Assembly: GCA_964396385.1 (NCBI GenBank)
Contig: CAYNFH010000031.1
Coordinates: forward strand, 1-39,918
Direction: 5' to 3'
Length of the DNA: 39,918 nucleotides
Source: CAYNFH01 sp964396385
GTDB lineage: Bacteria > Armatimonadota > Chthonomonadetes > Chthonomonadales > CAJBBX01
In this document: positions 32,143 to 37,732 of the stretch, piece after piece
How the letters are laid out: each line of letters opens with the position of its first letter
How positions within the stretch are numbered: position 1 is the stretch's first letter
Program-made: the position numbers and the translations under genes
The notes under the pieces: generated by a model
Database searches by the model: none
The model's input: only the letters and a program-made list of their open reading frames with translations
Told to the model about the DNA's origin: nothing

Positions 32143-33726
32143 CTACTGCACGCGAATCTTGTCCCCGCTCTGCAGGGTGGACTGGCCGGCGACAATGACC
32201 TTCTCTCCAGGCCGGACTCCGGAGAGAACCTCGATGTCCCTCGGGTTGGAGATGCCGGGTCGGACGGTGCGCTCCTGCGCCTGGCCGTCCTGGTCGATAA
32301 AGACGTGCGCCTGGTTGGTGGACGGGTCGAAGATTACCGCATCCTTGGGGATGAGCACCGCGTCGCGGTGCGTCTCTACCAGGATGCTGCCCCGGGCGAA
32401 CATCTGCGGCCGCAGCCGCATGTCGGCCGGAATATCGATGCGCACGCTGAAGCTGCGGGCGGCGGAGGACGCCACGGGCAGGATGCGGCTCACGCGGCCC
32501 CGGAACATCATGCCCGGCAGCGCGTCCACGGTGACGCTGGCCGGCATCTCCAGCCGCACGTCCTGGTACTGGCTCTCGGAGAGCACCGCCTGGAAGTAGA
32601 CAGACGAGGGGTCGACGATCCGCATGACCGCGCCGCCAGCGCCTAGCTGCTGACCCGGCTCTGCGCGCCGCTCCGCCACAATACCGTTGATGGGCGACTT
32701 GATGTAGGCGTTGTTCAGCGCCTCCTGCGCGATCTTGAGCGCCGCGCGCACTTGGTCGGTGCCAGCCTTGGCCGCCGCGACGCCGGCCTGGGCCGAGGCG
32801 ATGGCGACCTTGGCGTTCGCCACGTCGTCGCGCCGCATCTGGACCTGATCCCTGTCCGCCCGCGCACGGTTGAGGGCGTCCTGCGCCTGGGCTACCGCCA
32901 GCTCGGCTTGCCGGATCTCCTCCGGCCGGGCGCCGATCTGAACGAGCTGGAGCGCCTGCTGCGCGCTGTTGTAGCTGGCCTGAGCCGAATCGAAGGCAGC
33001 CTGCGCCTGATCAAGCTGGCTGGCTGAAACGGCCTGCTCCCGGTAGAGATCCTGGTATCGCTTCAGATCGGACTTCGCCTTCTCATAGTTGGACTTGGCC
33101 GCGGCGACCTGCTCTACGGACTGCTGCCGCTCCTGCGGCCGCGCTCCCTCCCGCACCACGATGAGCCGCTGCTTTGCCGTCTCCAGCGCAGATTTCGCGG
33201 TCTGCACGGCGGCGGCGGTGGTGCTGTCGGTCCACTTGAGCGTGGTCTGCGCGTTGCGATAGGCATTCTGAGCTTGCTGGAGGGCTACCCGCGCCTGGTC
33301 CTCCTTGGTGGCAGCGGCCTGCACGTTGGCCTGTTGCTGCTGGACCGTTGCTACCAGGTCCGGCGTGTCCATCACGGCGACGGTCTGGCCGGCGGAAACC
33401 CGGTCACCTTCGTGTGGATAGACGGCTGCCAGCTTGCCGGCGCTCTTGGCGCCCACGACCACGTCGCGCAGAGCCACCAGGCTGCCGGTCACGTCCACGG
33501 ACTTGGAAATGGGGCCGGTCCGCGCCGCGGCCACGTTCACCGCCGCGCCAGCGGCCGCGCCGCCGACGGGAGACAACCGCAGCTTCGCCGGCCCCTGGTC
33601 CGGCCTCTTGCACCCGGCGAGGAGGAGAAGAGCAAGGAGAACGATTTTCAATTTTCCATTTTCAGTTTTCAATTTTGGACCTTTACCCACCCCGTCTATC
33701 CGCAAGGATTTCATCCGCGATTCCAT
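32143..33726 (-). CDS. RND efflux periplasmic adaptor (membrane fusion protein)
   Basis: A 527-residue adaptor that joins the RND pump to the outer-membrane channel. The start at 33726 is supported by AGGAG 7 bases upstream. The signal peptide ends in the lipobox LLAGC, so the protein is probably lipid-anchored in the periplasm. Next come the first half of the lipoyl domain (GAKSAGKLAAVYPHEGDRVS), a very long alpha-helical hairpin (residues about 120-310, Gln/Ala-rich coiled coil), the second lipoyl half (INGIVAERRAEPGQQLG), and beta domains. The hairpin is longer than in AcrA. Its signal-peptide n-region KLKTENGKLK is encoded by a heptamer tract (33643-33679). Confidence 0.92.
   Translation of the reverse strand: MESRMKSLRIDGVGKGPKLKTENGKLKIVLLALLLLAGCKRPDQGPAKLRLSPVGGAAAGAAVNVAAARTGPISKSVDVTGSLVALRDVVVGAKSAGKLAAVYPHEGDRVSAGQTVAVMDTPDLVATVQQQQANVQAAATKEDQARVALQQAQNAYRNAQTTLKWTDSTTAAAVQTAKSALETAKQRLIVVREGARPQERQQSVEQVAAAKSNYEKAKSDLKRYQDLYREQAVSASQLDQAQAAFDSAQASYNSAQQALQLVQIGARPEEIRQAELAVAQAQDALNRARADRDQVQMRRDDVANAKVAIASAQAGVAAAKAGTDQVRAALKIAQEALNNAYIKSPINGIVAERRAEPGQQLGAGGAVMRIVDPSSVYFQAVLSESQYQDVRLEMPASVTVDALPGMMFRGRVSRILPVASSAARSFSVRIDIPADMRLRPQMFARGSILVETHRDAVLIPKDAVIFDPSTNQAHVFIDQDGQAQERTVRPGISNPRDIEVLSGVRPGEKVIVAGQSTLQSGDKIRVQ
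33643..33679. repeat. Heptamer tract AATTTTC inside a signal peptide
   Basis: Units GATTTTC, AATTTTC, CATTTTC, AGTTTTC, AATTTTG. On the minus strand they encode KLKTENGKLKI of the adaptor's signal peptide. An inverted relative is at 33758-33790. Confidence 0.85.
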
Positions 33727-33757
33727 GGAGCTCTCCTCAAGCGATCTGCCGCCTCCC

Positions 33758-33790
33758 GAATTGAAAATCGGAATTGAAAATCGAAAATCA
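33758..33790. repeat. Inverted heptamer tract between tolC and the adaptor gene
   Basis: GAATTGAAAATCGGAATT and GAAAATCGAAAATC, the inverted relative of 33643-33679. The tolC TGA stop (33788-33790) lies at its edge. Confidence 0.8.
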
Positions 33791-35323
33791 CCTCACCGGC
33801 CTCGGCGCGGTGTAGCCGGGCTGGGCATTTGGCGCGTAGCCGTAGCGGCCTATTGCCCGGTCCAGCGCCGCGCGGGCCTGCTGCAGGTCGTACTGTGCGT
33901 TGACCTGGTTGTTCTGGGCCTGCGTGAGGGCGTTCTGGGCCGTGCTCACCTCCACGATGGGCGAAGTACCGGGCGTCTGAGTGACTCCGGCCCGGAACCG
34001 CACCTGCGCCAGGCGGTACTGCTCCTGCGCCTGCGTGAGCGCCGCTGTGGTGACGTTGAGCCGGTCGCGCGCCTCCAGCAGCGCGAGGTATGCCTGCCGC
34101 ACGTCCAGCGCTACGGTGTCCAGCGTCACCTGCTTGTTGATCCGGGCGGTGTTCACATCCGCTCGCGCCTCCTGAACACGGGCGCGCGCGAGCCCCTGGT
34201 CGAAGATGGGCACGTTGAGCGTCGCGACCGCCGCCCAGGAGGTGGTCCGAGGCGCGAATCCTCCCTGGTCCGGCTGATAGTTGAACGTCACTCCGGCGCC
34301 CAGGGAAGGAAGAGCACTCCGCTCAGCGAGATGTACGCCCTTCTCTGCAGCTCGGATGTTTGCGTCCGCCTCCAGCGCCTCCGGCCGCGTCTGGTACGCC
34401 TCGGCCACCGAGTCGTTGAACTCTTTAGTAGGAGTAGTAGGCTCATTCGCCTCTACCGTCTGCGTGGGAGTGTTCTGGTCCAGCCCCAATACGTTGTTGA
34501 GCGCGGCCGTGTCCAGGTCCACCTGGTTGCGGGCGTGGATCAGGTTCTGCTCCGCGTTGGCGAGGTTCGTTTGGGCGCTCAGGACGTCAAACCGGGTGCC
34601 GGTACCCGCCCGCAGATACGCCTCCGCGGTAGTCAATTGGTCCTGCGCGTTCTTCACGGCGGTCTCCGCCACGGTTACGAACGCGCGGGCCCGCAGGACG
34701 TTGAAGTAGGCGTCCTTGATATTCAGGACGGTCTCGTTGCGCGTCCGGTTGAAATCCAGCCGTGCTGCAATCTCCTGAAATTGGGTCTGCTGGACGGCGG
34801 TGCGGATGAGCCCCACGATATCGATGGGCAGGTTCGCGTTTACGACCACCGCCTTCTGGTTCTGCTTTACGATAGTGATTGTTTGAGGCTGGCCATTCGG
34901 CCCTGGCAGGGTGATGGAGGAGCCCTGGTCCAGGTGAGTGAAGGTCCCTGTCGCGCCCACGGTGGGCAAGAATCCGGCTTCGTTCTCGTGGACCCGGCCG
35001 CGGGCGCGGTTCACGGCCTGTTGCTCCAGTGCGAGCTGTTTGCTGTTCTGGAGGCCCACCTGCACCGCCTGATCCAGCGTCAGTGTGATGGGCGCCGGAT
35101 TGGACCCCGGCACCGTGGTCGGTGCCGTCTGGATCGGCCGGTTTGGTCCGCTCTGATGGATCTGGTTATCCGGGGCCGGTTGGCCGGTTTGAGGGTTCTG
35201 GCTGCCCTGTGCTGGCGGATTGGCCGGGCTGGGCTGGCCGTTTGCGTTGTTCTGGGCGGCTGCCGGCGCCGTTAGGAGCGCCAGGAGGGCCGCAAGGAGC
35301 CGGGGGCTTATCCCCTTACGCAT
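33788..35323 (-). CDS. TolC-family outer-membrane efflux protein
   Basis: A 511-residue outer-membrane channel of the efflux system. A signal peptide (LLAALLALLTAPAAAQ) is followed by a Pro/Asn/Gln-rich linker, then two OEP repeats of coiled-coil helices (LTLDQAVQVGLQNSKQLALE; QAQNALTQAQNNQVNAQYDL) that form the periplasmic tunnel. The presence of a TolC homolog implies a diderm envelope. It lies between tetR and the adaptor gene on the minus strand; 165 bases separate it from tetR, with a possible terminator or attenuator at 35431-35468. Confidence 0.93.
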   Translation of the reverse strand: MRKGISPRLLAALLALLTAPAAAQNNANGQPSPANPPAQGSQNPQTGQPAPDNQIHQSGPNRPIQTAPTTVPGSNPAPITLTLDQAVQVGLQNSKQLALEQQAVNRARGRVHENEAGFLPTVGATGTFTHLDQGSSITLPGPNGQPQTITIVKQNQKAVVVNANLPIDIVGLIRTAVQQTQFQEIAARLDFNRTRNETVLNIKDAYFNVLRARAFVTVAETAVKNAQDQLTTAEAYLRAGTGTRFDVLSAQTNLANAEQNLIHARNQVDLDTAALNNVLGLDQNTPTQTVEANEPTTPTKEFNDSVAEAYQTRPEALEADANIRAAEKGVHLAERSALPSLGAGVTFNYQPDQGGFAPRTTSWAAVATLNVPIFDQGLARARVQEARADVNTARINKQVTLDTVALDVRQAYLALLEARDRLNVTTAALTQAQEQYRLAQVRFRAGVTQTPGTSPIVEVSTAQNALTQAQNNQVNAQYDLQQARAALDRAIGRYGYAPNAQPGYTAPRPVR

Positions 35324-35430
35324 GGGTTCGTCTCGCTTCGCGTCGGTGTTTGTGAAAAAATGCTCAAACTTTACTACCCCGCCAGCGCGGTCGATTTCTG
35401 GCGGTGAGATTGCCCCGTTGGTTGCTACAA

Positions 35431-35468
35431 AGAGCCAGTATCATGACGACAGGTTACCGGCTGGCTCT
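35431..35468 (-). terminator. Possible terminator or attenuator after tetR
   Basis: Stem AGAGCCAG / CTGGCTCT (35431-35438 and 35461-35468) with a 22-base loop, followed on the minus strand by TTGT. The U-run is weak, so partial read-through into tolC is likely. Confidence 0.4.
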
Positions 35469-35488
35469 CCGCGCCCGTGGTTCGGGCG

Positions 35489-36103
35489 CTAACGGGGCAG
35501 AAGGCCGCGCATGACAATGTCCACTCCATGCTGCGCAAGGTCCTGGACGACGCTAGTCCACGTGGCGTCATCCGAGTCGCCGAACAGCATGAAACAGCTA
35601 TGGGCGCAGCCCATCAAGAGGCCGGCGGCCGTGTCCCCCCGGACGTCTGTCCGGATCTCGCCCGCGGCCGCGCGGGCGCCGAGAAAATCGACTATCAGCC
35701 GCTGATTGTCGGCAAAGCGGGCCAGCAGCCACGCGGCAATCTCCGGGCTGCGCTGGCTTTCCGCCATACAGATGCGTACAGACGGCGCGTGCTCGCGAAG
35801 CGTCTGGAGGAAGTCGACGACAATGTCGCGCAGCACCTTCTCCAGCGGGACGCCCTTTGCCTCGGTAAGGATCCTTCCCAGGTGCGCGTGCCAGGACCGC
35901 TCCTTCCAGCACGCGTTCATGAGCTGATCTTTGCTCTCGAAGTAGTGGTAGATCAGCCCTTCCGTGTCGCCAATGGATCCGGCGATGTCCCGTACGGACG
36001 CGCCCGCAAAGCCCTTCTCGGAGAAGACCTTCATGGCGGCGTCTAGTATCTGCTCCCGCCGCTCTTCCGCCTGCTGCCGCCGCGGCGCCTGCGGGGTTGT
36101 CAT
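35489..36103 (-). CDS. TetR-family transcriptional regulator of the efflux operon
   Basis: A 204-residue repressor with an N-terminal HTH (REQILDAAMKVFSEKGFAGA, VRDIAGSIGDTEGLIYHYFE) and a ligand-binding helical C-terminal domain. The ATG at 36103 is used rather than 36151, because the latter overlaps the -10 box at 36150-36155. An operator-like dyad lies at 36123-36142, so it probably represses itself and the efflux genes downstream until a pump substrate binds. Confidence 0.9.
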   Translation of the reverse strand: MTTPQAPRRQQAEERREQILDAAMKVFSEKGFAGASVRDIAGSIGDTEGLIYHYFESKDQLMNACWKERSWHAHLGRILTEAKGVPLEKVLRDIVVDFLQTLREHAPSVRICMAESQRSPEIAAWLLARFADNQRLIVDFLGARAAAGEIRTDVRGDTAAGLLMGCAHSCFMLFGDSDDATWTSVVQDLAQHGVDIVMRGLLPR

Positions 36104-36122
36104 GCGCGCTGGCCTCGTTCTG

Positions 36123-36142
36123 TTTATTAAACGTTCACTCAA
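36123..36142. promoter_or_regulatory. Predicted TetR operator
   Basis: An imperfect 20-bp dyad centred on AACGTT: on the minus strand TTGAGTGAAC then GTTTAATAAA, 7 of 10 positions symmetric. It lies 8 bases downstream of the -10 box and matches the general layout of TetR sites. Confidence 0.6.
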
Positions 36143-36149
36143 TAAGGCC

Positions 36150-36155
36150 ATTATA
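36150..36155 (-). promoter_or_regulatory. -10 box of the tetR promoter
   Basis: Perfect TATAAT on the minus strand. No good -35 box is found at 16-18 bases, so an activator or a weak promoter is possible. Confidence 0.5.
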
Positions 36156-36185
36156 CCCTACGTCGCTAGCAGGCGGGGCGTTTCA

Positions 36186-36330
36186 AAAACTGAGGGGGGA
36201 ATGGTGAGGGGGTGATATACTTCTAGACGCAGCGGGGCCAATGGAGGTTGGAAGAGTTTGGGGTGGCGCATAGCTTCCGAATGAGTTCGATTCACCCCTT
36301 CACCCTTTCACCCCTCACCCCGTCAGTTTT
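36186..36330. repeat. Inverted-pair octamer element with terminal AAAACTGA repeats
   Basis: Left end AAAACTGAGGGGG (36187-36199) and right end CCCCGTCAGTTTT (36318-36330) match as inverted repeats at 11 of 13 positions. Inside, G-rich GGTGAGGGGGTGA units lie at the left and TCACCCCT octamers at the right (36293-36318). It ends directly at the ribosome-binding site of the next gene. Confidence 0.7.
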
Positions 36331-36342
36331 TTGGAGGTCACG

Positions 36343-36720
36343 ATGCCTTACTGTCCTAATTGCCGTACGGAATACGAGGCGGGCAGCACCGTTTGCGCGG
36401 ACTGCGGGGCCGCCCTGGTCAATACGCTGCCGCCGGAGGAAGCCGATGACCCCGTGGTGGTGCTGGAGGCCAACAGTGTAACCGAAGCGCAGGTAGCGGA
36501 AGCCACCCTGGAGGCGGAGGGAATCGACGCCTATGTGCAGGCGCCCGCATCCCTGGTGCCCAACGTAGATCCCTCTGGTGACGAGCCGCCTGAGCTGGAG
36601 GTGCTGGTCGCACCCGAGGACGCCGCTGCCGCCGATCAGATACTGAGCCAACCGCCACCGTCCGACGAGGAGCTCACCAGCCTGGCGGATAGCTCCGCCA
36701 CTCCGGGGCAAGAGCCGTAG
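36343..36720 (+). CDS. Zinc-ribbon protein with DUF2007-like domain
   Basis: A 125-residue cytosolic protein. The N-terminus is a zinc ribbon (MPYCPNCRTEYEAG, CADCGAALV) with Cys pairs at residues 4/7 and 19/22. The next ~65 residues (VVLEANSVTEAQVAEATLEA, ELEVLVAPEDAAAADQIL) have the pattern of the DUF2007 'putative signal transducing' domain: VTEA-x-V-A, a variable middle part, then V-x-PEDA-x-A-x-x-L. TTGGAGG lies 5 bases before the ATG at 36343. The C-terminal tail is acidic and Ser/Pro-rich. Its partner is unknown. Confidence 0.8.
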   Translation: MPYCPNCRTEYEAGSTVCADCGAALVNTLPPEEADDPVVVLEANSVTEAQVAEATLEAEGIDAYVQAPASLVPNVDPSGDEPPELEVLVAPEDAAAADQILSQPPPSDEELTSLADSSATPGQEP

Positions 36721-36742
36721 TCCCTACGAGAGGAGAAATAGG

Positions 36743-37162
36743 ATGAAGCGAATATGCCAGAGACTTGCCGTTGCGGCGCTAGCTGCCGTACTGGGTGTGC
36801 CCGCGCTCGCTCAGCATGGAGGAGGAGCACCGTACGCGCCCTTCGCGCACGGCGGTACGGGCAAGCCCGGCGCCAAGGACCCCAAGGTGGAAAAGGACCG
36901 TACCGCCGCCCTCAAGCTGGAGAAACAACTCAAGGCGAAGCCCAAAGACGCGGCTCTGCGCAACAAGGTGGCGGATGCGTACTACCTGCTGGGCCACGAC
37001 ATGATGATGTCGCCTATCCTGGACCGCAAGGTGAAGTACCGGGGGGCGCTTGCCAACTTCCGCATCGCCCTCAAGTACAACCCCAAGCAGTCCCAGGCGG
37101 CGGGCGAGAAAAACATGATCGAGGCGATCTACCGTCAGATGGGCCGCCCGATCCCACAGTAG
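36743..37162 (+). CDS. Small exported protein with TPR-like C-terminus
   Basis: A 139-residue protein of unknown function. Signal peptide MKRICQRLAVAALAAVLGVP with ALAQ cleavage, then a Gly/His/Pro segment, a basic helical segment (DRTAALKLEKQLKAKPKDAA) and a TPR-like end (RNKVADAYYLLGHDMMMSP, GALANFRIALKYNPKQSQA). AGGAG lies ahead of the ATG. It follows the zinc-ribbon gene by 22 bases and is probably in the same transcript. Confidence 0.78.
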   Translation: MKRICQRLAVAALAAVLGVPALAQHGGGAPYAPFAHGGTGKPGAKDPKVEKDRTAALKLEKQLKAKPKDAALRNKVADAYYLLGHDMMMSPILDRKVKYRGALANFRIALKYNPKQSQAAGEKNMIEAIYRQMGRPIPQ

Positions 37163-37207
37163 GGCTGTTCCGCCCTTTGCGTTGCACTCCCTTCCATTAC
37201 CAACCGG

Positions 37208-37666
37208 ATGTCTGTCACCATCGCGCGAGAACGTCCGGACAGCGCGGACGCGGTTGCACTGATAACCGAGCTGGAAACGGAGCTGGATCCGCTGTATCCG
37301 GCTGCGAGCCGGCACGGGTACAGCGTGGAGAAGCTCATCGCCCAGCAGGTAGCGTTCTTTGTGCTCCGGTCCGGCGGAGTGCCGGCCGGCTGCGGCGGCA
37401 TTCAGCTTTTCGGGACGGAGTACGGAGAGCTCAAGCGGATGTACGTGCGCCCGACATTCCGCGGATTGGGCCATGGCAGGCGGGTCCTGGAGCACCTGGC
37501 GGAGTATGCCGGCGGGCTCGGGGTTGGCCTGCTTAGGCTGGAGACGGGCATTCACCAGACCGCTGCCATCCGCCTGTATGAGCGGTGGGGCTTCCAGCGC
37601 ATCCCGCCCTTCGGCGAGTACAGGGAGGATCCGCTCAGCATCTTCTTCGAGAAGAGGATCACATAG
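37208..37666 (+). CDS. GNAT-family N-acetyltransferase
   Basis: A 152-residue acetyl-CoA-dependent acetyltransferase. The acetyl-CoA site is clear: YVRPTFRGLGHGRRVLEHL with the R/Q-x-x-G-x-G/A loop RGLGHG at residues 94-99. The N-terminal part (LDPLYPAASRHGYSVEKLIA) and the end (AIRLYERWGFQRIPPFGEY) match small-molecule GNATs. The substrate is unknown. It lies 45 bases downstream of the small exported gene. Confidence 0.88.
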   Translation: MSVTIARERPDSADAVALITELETELDPLYPAASRHGYSVEKLIAQQVAFFVLRSGGVPAGCGGIQLFGTEYGELKRMYVRPTFRGLGHGRRVLEHLAEYAGGLGVGLLRLETGIHQTAAIRLYERWGFQRIPPFGEYREDPLSIFFEKRIT

Positions 37667-37732
37667 GACGTTCCGCGCGCCGGAGCGTCTAAAATAGATC
37701 AGGCTCAGCCACTATATCTCGAGGGACCCCTG

